DNA from: Phycisphaeraceae bacterium
GTDB taxonomy: Bacteria; Planctomycetota; Phycisphaerae; Phycisphaerales; SM1A02
Assembly: GCA_019636755.1 (NCBI GenBank)
Contig: JAHBWZ010000001.1
Span: forward strand, 620,001 to 684,000
Length of the DNA: 64,000 nt
Direction of reading: 5' to 3'
How positions within the stretch are numbered: position 1 is the stretch's first letter; each line of letters begins with the position of its first letter. A model generated the notes under the pieces. The model had not been told where the DNA came from, did not search any database, and was given only the letters and a program-made list of their open reading frames with translations. Made by a program: the position numbers and the translations under genes. Below, in pieces: positions 11,444 to 19,346 of the stretch.

Positions 11444-12871
11444 TCAAGGAGAATGGCCCGAAAGCAGGAGGACATGACCGGAGATCGACACGGCAAGCAG
11501 GAGCAGGACCGCCGCCTTGATGGCACGCACGGTCCGGTCGGCGCGCCGCGCCGAGCCGCTGTCGCGCGCGGCCTCGCGGAGAAATCCCTGTCGCGCGGCG
11601 ATCGATCCGTGGCGCCAGCTCCGATGGTCCGGATCGGCGCCGTTGAGCCGGGAGACGAATGCCAGCGTTTCATCGACGACGGCGACGGCCTCGGCGTGCG
11701 GGGCCTCCGACAGGGTTCCGGGGCCGAGCGACCGGGCCGCGAAGAGATCCGCCTGCCGCTCGAACCGTCGCGACACCCAGCCGAAGACCGGCAGCATCAC
11801 GGCCAGTGAGAGGACCAGCGCCGCGAACGACGCGACGCGGAACTGGCCCGCCGTGAGTTCGCCCGCGGCGCGGATGCCCATCGCGGCCAGTGCGGTGGTC
11901 GCGAGCAGCGTCGCAAGCACCGCCAGCAGCAGCCACGGCAGATGCCGGTGGCGCACGTGCCCCATCTCGTGCGCCACCACCGCCCGGATCTGCTGGCGCT
12001 CCAGCAGTTCCAGGAGCGCATCGGTCAGGATCAGCCGGCGGAGTCGCGGCAGCAGCCCCATCACGGCGGCGTTGACCATCGCACCGCCGGTGTGCCACAC
12101 CAGCGTGCGCCCGATGCGCACGCGGTGCCGAAGGCAGAGTCGATCGATGTCCTCGCGCAACGGGCCCGGACCCAGTGCCCGGACCGGGAGGATCCGCTCG
12201 GCCAGGAGCGGTGCGCAGGCGATCACCAGCAGAAGCGCCACGAGCGCCGACGCTTCCGAGAGCCAGCCGCAGGGTCCGGTCCGGGGAACGAGGTGCTCGG
12301 CGGTCTCGACCGCGGACACGATCAGGAGCACGGGGATGAGCGTGAACGCGGCGTGAAGCCGCACCTGGCCGAGGACGAATTCGGCACGCGACGGAATCGG
12401 GAACACCGGCTCGCCCGCGTCGAACTGCCGGATGAGGAGCGCCTCCCGGATCCGGCGCTCCAGCGGATACTCCAGCCACCACAGTCCGGCGAGTGCCGCG
12501 ACCGGGACGAGCACGGCCAGGGTCTCGTCGATCGCGACCGGATTCCCGACCACGCTCCGGATCACCCCGAGCCAGTCGAAGACGAGCAGCGACATCGCGT
12601 GGAACACGACCAGCGCTGCGGGAAGCCGCCGGATGATGCGCAGCAGCGGGAGCACCGGCAGCGCCCGGCCGCGATCCAGCCGGCGGAGCGCGGCGCGGAC
12701 GCACAGCGCGGCGACCAGGAGCAGCACGAGGGGCGGCGCCAGCGCCGCGATGGTCGAGTCGACGGCGCCGCCCGGAATCCCCGGCTCTCCACGCTCGAGG
12801 GAGACCAGCCGGAGATCGGCTGCGGCGAGGAGAACGGCCCCGACGATCAGGATGGATGCGAGATGGACCAC
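11444..12871 (-). CDS. M48-family integral membrane metalloprotease
   Basis: A 475-residue multi-spanning protein with a zinc site HEMGH at residues 301-305 and a downstream third ligand region ERQAD near residue 375. About seven hydrophobic segments: N-terminal signal-like helix, four before the site, two directly after it, and one at the extreme C-terminus. This arrangement matches STE24/HtpX-type M48 proteases that act on membrane or prenylated substrates. The large soluble N-terminal surroundings differ from HtpX, which has its own gene at 46 kb here. Start GTG 12871. It lies 21 bases below the lipoprotein gene and just ahead of dapF. Confidence 0.85.
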   Translation of the reverse strand: MVHLASILIVGAVLLAAADLRLVSLERGEPGIPGGAVDSTIAALAPPLVLLLVAALCVRAALRRLDRGRALPVLPLLRIIRRLPAALVVFHAMSLLVFDWLGVIRSVVGNPVAIDETLAVLVPVAALAGLWWLEYPLERRIREALLIRQFDAGEPVFPIPSRAEFVLGQVRLHAAFTLIPVLLIVSAVETAEHLVPRTGPCGWLSEASALVALLLVIACAPLLAERILPVRALGPGPLREDIDRLCLRHRVRIGRTLVWHTGGAMVNAAVMGLLPRLRRLILTDALLELLERQQIRAVVAHEMGHVRHRHLPWLLLAVLATLLATTALAAMGIRAAGELTAGQFRVASFAALVLSLAVMLPVFGWVSRRFERQADLFAARSLGPGTLSEAPHAEAVAVVDETLAFVSRLNGADPDHRSWRHGSIAARQGFLREAARDSGSARRADRTVRAIKAAVLLLLAVSISGHVLLLSGHSP

Positions 12872-12892
12872 GTCAGACGCGGGTTCCTGCCG

Positions 12893-14380
12893 TCAGCGCG
12901 GCGACGCGGCCGGCGCGCCGACGATCTCGCCGAGATCGACCATGATGCGACCCGCGCGGTACCAGTCCACGTTGAGCCGTTGCGCGTCGATGAAGGTGGC
13001 GACGAGACAGTGTGCTCCGATCGCGTCCGCGTACTGGAAGTCGCCGAACCCCGGTCCGGCATATTCCGCGTTGTCGTGCTTCTGCGCATGGAAGTGCAGG
13101 TGAAACAGGGCCGTGTACCCGGCGTCGATCATCTCCGGCGCCGCATTGAATTTCCGATCATGCTCCCGGAGCCGCGGGGGGTACTCGACGATCTCGAACC
13201 GTCCCCGGTCGTCCAGACGGATCAGGCCGCCGTACTCGGTGGTTCGATCGCGGCGGTCGCGCTCGGCGAAGTCGAAGAGGTGGTCGGTCACCGCACGCGT
13301 CTCCAGCGCCCGGCGCGCGATCAGCATCGCCATGAGGTCACCCCGGGTCAGCACGCGGACGTGATCGCGCAGCCGCTCCCGCTGGTCGGGATTCACGTTG
13401 TCGAAGTTGCTCGTGCGGCTGTGGAACCGCTGCCCGCGAAGCGATCCGGCCAGTTCATCGAAGAGTTCACCGGTCGATCGCGCCAGCAGTTCCGGCATGT
13501 GGCGGGCCGCCGCGACCACGATCGGCACGTCCCGCATCGCGAGTGCGGCCCGTTCGGCGCGGGGCAGCGCGGCGAGTGCCTCCCGCGCGGACTCCCAGAA
13601 CGCCCGATGCTCCGGCTCCCGGAGCCGTCGGAGCCAGAGAATCTCCTCGCGATTGGCGGGCAGGACACCCAGCACGAGCAGCCCGGCCCGCAGGTCCAGG
13701 AGGAAGAGATCCTCCGTGCCGGCGTCGGTGTCGTCGAGCATCGCGACCAGGCGCTCCCGCTCCCCGAGCCGGTGGAGCAGTTCCCACAGTCGTGCGCGGT
13801 ACGCCTGCTCACGCGCGGTCCGGTCCTGCCGGAGTTCCGCCAGGAGGACCTCCACGACCTGCGCCTCGCCGTGGATCGCCGCAAGCGCCCGCGCCTCCGG
13901 GCGCTCCCACTCGCGCGAGAAGAACCCGACCGGTTGCGCCCAGGCCAGGGCGAGGGTCGGCGTCATCTCGGCCCAGCCGCGGTCGCCGATCAGGCTGCAC
14001 AGCCGTGTGCGCCCCTCCCAGGCACCCATGCCGGGGAGCGCCATCCGCAGGACCTGGCGCAGGCCGTCGGGATCGGCGGCCTCCAGGCGGACGAACGCCG
14101 CCTCCCGCACATCGGACGTGTACCCGGGCGCCACCAGCAGGCGCCGAAGCGACGCCAGGTAGCCAGCATCCACCCCGTCCACCACATCCTGCGTCCGCAT
14201 CGCGGCCAGGTGTCTCGATGGAGTCTCCGACGAGAGATTCAGGACGGCGACCGGATCCTCGATCGGCCGACTGCTCTCGCATCCCGGAACCGCCGCGAGA
14301 GCCGCCAGCAGGCCGCCGCAGAGCGCAGCACGCCGTCTCCAGGGGTGGTGAATGCATGACGCACGAAGGTGCCGGGGCAT
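12893..14380 (-). CDS. Large lipoprotein with alpha-solenoid-like body
   Basis: A 495-residue protein with a lipoprotein signal (ALCGGLLAALAAVPGCESS). The body is rich in paired helices of HEAT-like spacing (DVREAAFVRLEAADPDGLRQ; REQAYRARLWELLHRLGERE). The C-terminal 100 residues change character: TALFHLHFHAQKHDNAEYAG, then GFGDFQYADAIGAHCLVATF. The HxHxH cluster followed by a conserved-looking Asp and Cys suggests a metal-binding or hydrolytic module, which I cannot name. ATG 14380 puts basic residues before the hydrophobic core. It heads the lipoprotein-M48-dapF string, each separated by about 10-20 bases. Confidence 0.7.
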   Translation of the reverse strand: MPRHLRASCIHHPWRRRAALCGGLLAALAAVPGCESSRPIEDPVAVLNLSSETPSRHLAAMRTQDVVDGVDAGYLASLRRLLVAPGYTSDVREAAFVRLEAADPDGLRQVLRMALPGMGAWEGRTRLCSLIGDRGWAEMTPTLALAWAQPVGFFSREWERPEARALAAIHGEAQVVEVLLAELRQDRTAREQAYRARLWELLHRLGERERLVAMLDDTDAGTEDLFLLDLRAGLLVLGVLPANREEILWLRRLREPEHRAFWESAREALAALPRAERAALAMRDVPIVVAAARHMPELLARSTGELFDELAGSLRGQRFHSRTSNFDNVNPDQRERLRDHVRVLTRGDLMAMLIARRALETRAVTDHLFDFAERDRRDRTTEYGGLIRLDDRGRFEIVEYPPRLREHDRKFNAAPEMIDAGYTALFHLHFHAQKHDNAEYAGPGFGDFQYADAIGAHCLVATFIDAQRLNVDWYRAGRIMVDLGEIVGAPAASPR

Positions 14381-14457
14381 GGGGCGGAGTCTATCCGCGC
14401 GGCGCGGCGGGAAATCCTGGTGCACCCGGACGTCGCGGATAGGATGTTGGCCGCCCC

Positions 14458-14865
14458 ATGGACGACACGGCCAGAGACTCGAACGGATCAGGCTCGGACC
14501 GAGGCGCAGACCGGCACCGCGCCCGGCCGGCCGGGCGCATCAGCACCGCACGGCCGCGTGCGGCCGTTCCGACCGCAGGCGGCTCCACGGTCGCGGGCCC
14601 CGCCCGGCTCGCGGTCGCAACGGGCGGCAGCGCGGGCCTCGCGGCGCGCGTGGAGGCCGTCCTCGAACTGGTCCGTCCGGCGATCCGTGACGATGGCGGC
14701 GATGTCGAACTTGTGGAGATCTGCGCCGATGGCGCCGTCATCGTCCGGTTTCTCGGGGCATGCGTGCGATGTCCGTCCAGTGACCAGACCCTCCGGAACG
14801 GCATCGAGCGGCAGCTCCGAGAGCGGATTCCCGAGGTCAGTTCGGTCCGCGCCGCCGTCGACTGA
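14458..14865 (+). CDS. NifU C-terminal-like Fe-S scaffold protein
   Basis: 135 residues. The first 60 are low complexity (Ala, Arg, Gly). The rest is a NifU C-terminal (Nfu) domain: VEAVLELVRPAIRDDGGDVE, then RFLGACVRCPSSDQTLRNGI with the CxxC that ligates a transferable 4Fe-4S cluster, then the closing helix. Nfu proteins hand clusters to apo-enzymes. No other isc/suf gene is nearby. Some of the N-terminal lead could be non-coding if an internal start is used. Confidence 0.85.
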   Translation: MDDTARDSNGSGSDRGADRHRARPAGRISTARPRAAVPTAGGSTVAGPARLAVATGGSAGLAARVEAVLELVRPAIRDDGGDVELVEICADGAVIVRFLGACVRCPSSDQTLRNGIERQLRERIPEVSSVRAAVD

Positions 14866-15040
14866 GGCTCAGCCGCGCTGTCCCGTCCCGGGTCGATCGC
14901 CCCACGATTCCGCCACGAGGCCCGTCCAACGGACTGTCCGGACGGTCTTCCGGAAGGGGCGTCGGTCGGGTACTCTGGCGCCCTGATGAGGCTGCACTTC
15001 GGAAAGGCAGCGGACACACGAAAGGGCAGGAGGTCCGATC

Positions 15041-15259
15041 ATGCTGGTGATCACGCGCCGCGAGGGTGAGGAGGTCGTGATCGGCGATCCCGCGAATCCG
15101 ATCGGCGTCGTCCGCATCGCATCGATCAAGGGTGATCGCGTGCGCCTCGCGCTGTCGTTCCCGCGGGATGTCGACGTGCATCGCCGCGAGGTCGCCGACC
15201 AGATCATGTCGCAGAAGCCCGCGGTGGTCGGATCGATCCGGCCCTCGGCGAACGGCTGA
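15041..15259 (+). CDS. csrA: Carbon storage regulator CsrA
   Basis: A 72-residue RNA-binding dimer that binds GGA in mRNA leader loops to block or stabilise translation. The N-terminus MLVITRREGEEVVIGD is the family signature; VRLALSFPRDVDVHRREV completes the beta-sheet and basic RNA-contact edge. GGAGG lies 7 bases before the ATG. No FliW gene or flagellar operon is beside it. It converges on mraZ across a 416-base gap. Confidence 0.93.
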   Translation: MLVITRREGEEVVIGDPANPIGVVRIASIKGDRVRLALSFPRDVDVHRREVADQIMSQKPAVVGSIRPSANG

Positions 15260-15675
15260 CCGGCCGGCGCGCGACGAGCGCGGCCCGGACCACCACGACG
15301 CGGCGCACGCGGCTCCGCGCCTGTTCGAACCAGGGAATGGCCGTCGCATCGGTCAGGATGCGCCGGCGCTCTGTCCGTCCGGGTTCGCGATCCTGCGTTC
15401 CCGGATGCTGTGCACCGCGCGCGATCGCTCCGTCATCGCTGCGGTGCTCGAGTCATGCCGTGCCGTCCCTGGCACCGGCGCGAGGCATGCAGGGCGCGAT
15501 CGATGACGCCATCGATCCCGTCCCGGCACGCCACCTTCGTCCGCCATCCGTGGCAGCCGCGCCGAGGCGCGGCGGAACGGCGCGCTTCCGTGCGCGCCGC
15601 GATAGAGGCTGCCGATCACACGGCGTCCCTGCCGGTGTCGGACCCATCGCCTTCTGCGATCCATGCGGAAGGCGA
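15260..15675. other. Convergent intergenic region without a recognisable gene
   Basis: 416 bases between the stops of csrA and mraZ. Frames are open by chance at this GC content, but none looks like protein. A TTCGAAC near 15323 resembles a tRNA T-loop, but no cloverleaf forms. The only clear structure is the hairpin next to mraZ. Confidence 0.4.
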
Positions 15676-15676
15676 T
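15646..15676 (-). terminator. 12-bp hairpin at the end of mraZ
   Basis: ATCGCCTTCTGC (15646-15657) pairs with GCGGAAGGCGAT (15665-15676) with one G-T wobble and a 7-base loop. The stem ends in the mraZ stop codon. There is no U tract. Confidence 0.45.
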
Positions 15677-16158
15677 CATGTGCCGTGCGTCCCCCGCTGC
15701 ATCGTCGCCCTGGCCCGCGCCAGGACGTCCCGATACTGCGTCATCCGTGCATCGCGGTAGGCGGTCCAGGTCGCGCGGTCCCAGATCTCCAGGTGATCGC
15801 GTACCCCGAGGACCGAAACGAGCGACTCCAGCTTCGCCATCCGCGCGAGGCGCTCGGGAAGCCGGATGCGCCCCTGCGAATCCACACCGACGGGTGCCGC
15901 CTGGGAGAAGAAGAGCTCCTCGAACTCCGCCCACTCCTCGCTGCGCAGAAACCCGGGCAGGCCACTTCCGTCCCCCTGGCCGGACACCATCCGCGCGAAG
16001 GGTCGCTCCGGCCAGAGCCAGACCGCGCCGTTCGCACCGAGGACCGCGTAGAACCCCTCGCCATCCTGCTCCGGATCGAGCCGTGCCCGGATGTCCGCCG
16101 GCAGCGAAAGCCGCTGCTTCTCGTCCATCGCATGGTCGTACTCGCCGGTGAACAGCAC
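15676..16158 (-). CDS. mraZ: Transcriptional regulator MraZ
   Basis: A 160-residue AbrB-like double-swapped-hairpin DNA-binding protein, usually the first gene of the division and cell wall cluster and its autorepressor. Seen: first repeat MLFTGEYDHAMDEKQRLSLP, second repeat AAPVGVDSQGRIRLPERLAR, both with the typical D-xK/QGR-LP pattern, and the closing helix region ILEIW-like DHLEIWDRATW. A spacer of about 20 residues more than usual separates the repeats. No rsmH/ftsL/murE follows: csrA converges instead, so mraZ is monocistronic here. Its promoter region holds four direct repeats (16206-16239). Confidence 0.92.
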   Translation of the reverse strand: MLFTGEYDHAMDEKQRLSLPADIRARLDPEQDGEGFYAVLGANGAVWLWPERPFARMVSGQGDGSGLPGFLRSEEWAEFEELFFSQAAPVGVDSQGRIRLPERLARMAKLESLVSVLGVRDHLEIWDRATWTAYRDARMTQYRDVLARARATMQRGTHGT

Positions 16159-16188
16159 GCATCGGTTCCTCGGTCATGCCCGAGTGCC

Positions 16189-16194
16189 AGCATA
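16189..16194 (-). promoter_or_regulatory. -10 element of the mraZ promoter
   Basis: TATGCT on the minus strand, about 30 bases upstream of the mraZ ATG and adjacent to the MraZ boxes, which would cover the -35 position. Confidence 0.45.
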
Positions 16195-16205
16195 CCCAAA
16201 TTGAG

Positions 16206-16239
16206 CCACTTTGTGCCACTTTCCTCCACTTTCCTCCAC
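16206..16239 (-). promoter_or_regulatory. MraZ operator: four GTGG boxes with 10-bp period
   Basis: On the minus strand GTGG recurs at 16239-16236, 16229-16226, 16219-16216 and 16209-16206. The repeats are GTGGAGGAAA twice, then GTGGCACAAA, then GTGGCTCAAT. Known MraZ operators are direct G-rich boxes with about one helical turn spacing; this fits exactly. The boxes overlap the expected -35 of mraZ, so autorepression is inferred. Confidence 0.8.
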
Positions 16240-16287
16240 TTCGCCTCCGGCCGCGGTCCGAGATCGGCCCCGGAAATCTCATAACTC

Positions 16288-16314
16288 TGTGACTAACAAC
16301 GACTTCGATATACT
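16288..16314 (+). promoter_or_regulatory. Candidate promoter of the flavin reductase-like gene
   Basis: A good -10 (TATACT, 16309-16314) in an AT-rich patch with TGTGAC 15 bases upstream as a poor -35. The leader to the ATG would be about 110 bases. Confidence 0.35.
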
Positions 16315-16432
16315 CCGCCTTGACTTGCCCCGGCATCGGCGCACCCTCTCCGCCACACAGAGTTCTCCCCAGGTTCTTCACATGAGGTGCAGCCCGGGCG
16401 AGTTCCACCGAGGTTGAGGAAGGGACATCGCG

Positions 16433-16966
16433 ATGTCACAGGATGGCCACCCGCTGAACGCGGAGGATGTCGTTCATGCGCTGCGACGGATCCCCTGCGG
16501 GCTCTTCGTGATGACGGCGGCCTTCGAGGGAAACCGCGCCGGCGTGCTGACACGATGGGTTCAGCCGTGTGCATCCGACCCGCCGCTGATCATGGTGGCG
16601 ATTCCGACCGGCCTCGCGATCGAGCCGCTGATCCGGGACAGCCGCATCTTCGCGCTCGCGCAGATCTCGGACGGCGAGCGTCTGCTCCGGCGGCGCTTCG
16701 AGACGCCGAGCGAACGCGGTGACGATCCCTTCGTCACCCTCCCCCACTGCACGACACCCGGCGGCGCCCCGGTTCCGGATCGCGTGCACGCCTGGTTCGA
16801 GTGCGAACTGATCCGCCACGTCGACCTCGACGCGGATCATCGGCTCTTCGTCGGGCGGATCGTCCGGGCGCGCCACACCGGGAACGGCATGCTCCCCGCC
16901 ATCGAGTACAACGGCTGCCGCGCGGTCCCCGTTGAGAGCCGGGCCAACGACTCACCGGCCGCATGA
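16433..16966 (+). CDS. Flavin reductase-like FMN-binding protein
   Basis: A 177-residue split-barrel protein. ALRRIPCGLFVMTAAFEGNR, GVLTRWVQPCASDPPLIMVA and the later VHAWFECELIRHVDLDADHR-LFVG segment follow the flavin reductase domain (ActVB/HpaC and rubredoxin-linked FMN proteins). The Ser/Thr at the FMN phosphate site is partly changed. SD GAGGAAGG lies 9 bases before the ATG. Its 3' end overlaps the convergent glycosyltransferase by 15 bases. The electron partner is unknown. Confidence 0.8.
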   Translation: MSQDGHPLNAEDVVHALRRIPCGLFVMTAAFEGNRAGVLTRWVQPCASDPPLIMVAIPTGLAIEPLIRDSRIFALAQISDGERLLRRRFETPSERGDDPFVTLPHCTTPGGAPVPDRVHAWFECELIRHVDLDADHRLFVGRIVRARHTGNGMLPAIEYNGCRAVPVESRANDSPAA

Positions 16967-18061
16967 CTCGAGCAGCTCGCGCACGTGCGCGAGGATCGCG
17001 GCGTCGAAGCGCGACTCCGAGAACCGTTCCGCCCGGGCACGACATGCCGCCGTCGTCGGCGTCGACTGCAGACATCGACCCATCGCGGCCGCGAGCGAAT
17101 CCACCGTCTGCTGATCGAAGAGAAGCCCGCTCGATCCGTCCTCGACGATGTCACGCGAGCCGCCTTCCGCGTTCGCGATGACCGGACATCCGCAGGCCAT
17201 CGCTTCGACCGCGATGATGCCGAAGTCCTCCACCTGCGGGAAGAGCAGCGCCCGGGCCCGTCGATAGACGTCGCGCAGGGCATCATCCGGGACACGCCCG
17301 AGGAACGTGACCGTCGGGCCCGCCATCCGTTCCAGATGACGGCGCTGCGAACCGTCGCCGACGACGAGGAGTCGCTCGCGCCGGGCGCCGGCCGCCGCGA
17401 CGGCCAGATCGACGCGCTTGTAGGGCTCCAGCGCAGACACGACCAGCCAGAAGTCCTCCGGCGCGCGGCCGTCCGGTGTGAAGAAGGATGTCCGGACCGG
17501 CGGATGGACGACGTCCGCATCCCGCCCGAAGGCCGCCCGGATCCGGTCCCGCGTGTGCGTGCTGTTGGCCAGGAAGCGCGTCACGCGATCGGCGGTGCGC
17601 CGATCCCAGCGGCGGAACCACGGCCCCATCGCGGCGAGCCCGATGGTGCGGAGGCGGCCGCCATCGCCGCCCGCATATGCCTCCCGCTGCCCCCAGAAGT
17701 AGCGCGCGGGCGTGTGGCAGTAGCAGAGGTGCGGAACACCATCCGGCGGCCGGATGGACTTCATGACGGCGGAACTGGTGGAGAGCAGCAGGTCACAGGG
17801 CGCCACCTCCAGGCGCCCGACCGCCCATGGCATGAGCGGGATCATGTGGCGACGCCAGCGATCGCGCGCCCCGGGGATGACCTGCAGCGGCGACACCACG
17901 ACCCGGCAGGCATCGATCGCGGGCGTCAGCGCCCGTCGCTCATCACGCACCAGCGTGTAGAGGTCGGTCGGCCCGAACAGGCGCGCACACCGATCGAGCA
18001 CCTGTTCACCGCCGCGCAGCCCGACCAGCCAGTCATGCGCCAGCGCGATCCGGGGCCGCAC
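16952..18061 (-). CDS. Group 1 (GT4) glycosyltransferase
   Basis: About 370 residues, GT-B fold. The N-terminus RPRIALAHDWLVGLRGGEQV is the hallmark of the WbaZ/MtfB mannosyltransferase-like set. Middle: CYCHTPARYFWGQREAY. The C-terminal half has VVSALEPYKRVDLAV, LLFPQVEDFGIIAVEAMACG (the EX7E nucleotide-sugar motif) and CPVIANAEGGSRDIV. It likely adds a hexose to a surface polysaccharide. I chose GTG 18061 because the fold starts there and AGGGG precedes it. ATG 18151 is in frame, but it would leave only 6 bases to the divergent amidohydrolase start. Confidence 0.87.
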   Translation of the reverse strand: MRPRIALAHDWLVGLRGGEQVLDRCARLFGPTDLYTLVRDERRALTPAIDACRVVVSPLQVIPGARDRWRRHMIPLMPWAVGRLEVAPCDLLLSTSSAVMKSIRPPDGVPHLCYCHTPARYFWGQREAYAGGDGGRLRTIGLAAMGPWFRRWDRRTADRVTRFLANSTHTRDRIRAAFGRDADVVHPPVRTSFFTPDGRAPEDFWLVVSALEPYKRVDLAVAAAGARRERLLVVGDGSQRRHLERMAGPTVTFLGRVPDDALRDVYRRARALLFPQVEDFGIIAVEAMACGCPVIANAEGGSRDIVEDGSSGLLFDQQTVDSLAAAMGRCLQSTPTTAACRARAERFSESRFDAAILAHVRELLESCGR

Positions 18062-18157
18062 CGGGACCCCTGCCGCCGCGGTACCGCTGAGGCTGCTGTC
18101 TTCACCGGTGGACCGCGTGCCCACCGCCCCGTCGCCGATCGTCTCTATCATCGCTGC

Positions 18158-19330
18158 ATGAGCCGTTCCGCCGCGCACTTCGCGACCGCCGGTCGTCGTC
18201 GGATCACCGCCGCGAATCGTCATGGCCTCGATTATGCCGCCGAAGCGTCCGCCTTTCCCGTGGTTCCGGGCGGGATCGTCGATGTGCACACCCACGTCAA
18301 CGGCGTCGACGCAGCGCGGATCTTCCGCAGGGTCTGCGACCTCTACGGGATCACACACGTCTGTTCCATGACCCGCCTGGAGGATGCGCCGCAGGTGACC
18401 GCCGCGATGGAGGGCCGGCTGACGCTGATCGCGGTCCCGGATTACTGGCGGACCGACGACCGTTCGTACCACCTCGGACCCGGCTTCCTTCCCAGGATCG
18501 AAGCGTATGCCGCGCTCGGCGCCCCGCTGGTGAAGTTCTGGGTGGCACCGCGCGCGCGCGACCTGGCGCGCGACGCCGGCGATCCTGACCTCGCCCGGCT
18601 CGACGCACCCTCCCGGCTCGAGGCGATGCGGCTCGGCGCCGCGCTGGGGATGGGCTTCATGGTGCACGTCGGCGATCCCGACACCTGGTTCCGGACGCGC
18701 TACGCGGACCCCACGCTCTACGGCACCAAGGCGGACCAGTACCTCCCGCTCCGCCGCGTCCTCGATCGCTTCGAGGGTCCATGGATCGCCGCCCATCTGG
18801 GCGGATGGCCCGAGGATCTCCACTTTCTCTCCGGCCTGCTGGATGCACATCCCAACCTCGCACTCGATTCCAGCGCCACCAAGTGGATGGTGCGCGAGCT
18901 GAGTCGCCATGACCGATCTGCGCTGATCGACTTCCTGACCCGCTACCGCGGGCGCATCCTCTTCGGCTCGGACATCGTCACCACCGACGAGCACCTGAGC
19001 TCCGCCGCAGACGAGACCGTGATGACCGCCAAGGCAGGCGCGCCGGAGGAAGCCTTCGACCTCTACGCAAGCCGCTACTGGGCTCTGCGGACACTCTTCG
19101 AGACCGACTGGTCCGGCGCGTCACCCATCGCCGACCCCGACCTGGCGATGGAGGATCCGGACCGCTTCACGCCGGACGATGCGCCGCCGCTTCAGGGCAA
19201 GGCGCTCCCCGCGGATCTCCTGCGTGCGCTCTACGGCGACGCGGCACGGGCATGGATGGCATCGATCCGGGCCGGCTGTCCCGCATCGCAGGACACGACA
19301 CCTCGAAACGCGCCGCGCGCGGTCACGTGA
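18158..19330 (+). CDS. Amidohydrolase-2 family metal-dependent hydrolase
   Basis: 390 residues. IVDVHTHVNGVDA gives the first metal-binding HxH; VHVGDPDTW, IAAHLGGWPEDLHFLSGLLD and RILFGSDIV supply the later His and Asp of the TIM-barrel amidohydrolases. No signal peptide. The family includes decarboxylases and lactonases (ACMSD-like), so the substrate is open. It diverges from the glycosyltransferase and converges, with a 16-base gap, on the ECF-partner gene. Confidence 0.82.
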   Translation: MSRSAAHFATAGRRRITAANRHGLDYAAEASAFPVVPGGIVDVHTHVNGVDAARIFRRVCDLYGITHVCSMTRLEDAPQVTAAMEGRLTLIAVPDYWRTDDRSYHLGPGFLPRIEAYAALGAPLVKFWVAPRARDLARDAGDPDLARLDAPSRLEAMRLGAALGMGFMVHVGDPDTWFRTRYADPTLYGTKADQYLPLRRVLDRFEGPWIAAHLGGWPEDLHFLSGLLDAHPNLALDSSATKWMVRELSRHDRSALIDFLTRYRGRILFGSDIVTTDEHLSSAADETVMTAKAGAPEEAFDLYASRYWALRTLFETDWSGASPIADPDLAMEDPDRFTPDDAPPLQGKALPADLLRALYGDAARAWMASIRAGCPASQDTTPRNAPRAVT

Positions 19331-19346
19331 GCCCGGTCGCTCCTGT

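Noticed and set aside
15300-15345. TTCGAAC with short flanking complement, resembling a tRNA T-arm
   Set aside because: Only four T-stem pairs form, and no matching acceptor, D-arm or anticodon arm is found on either strand.
15260-15675. Possible rsmH or other dcw gene after mraZ
   Set aside because: No methyltransferase motifs in any frame; csrA converges from the other side.
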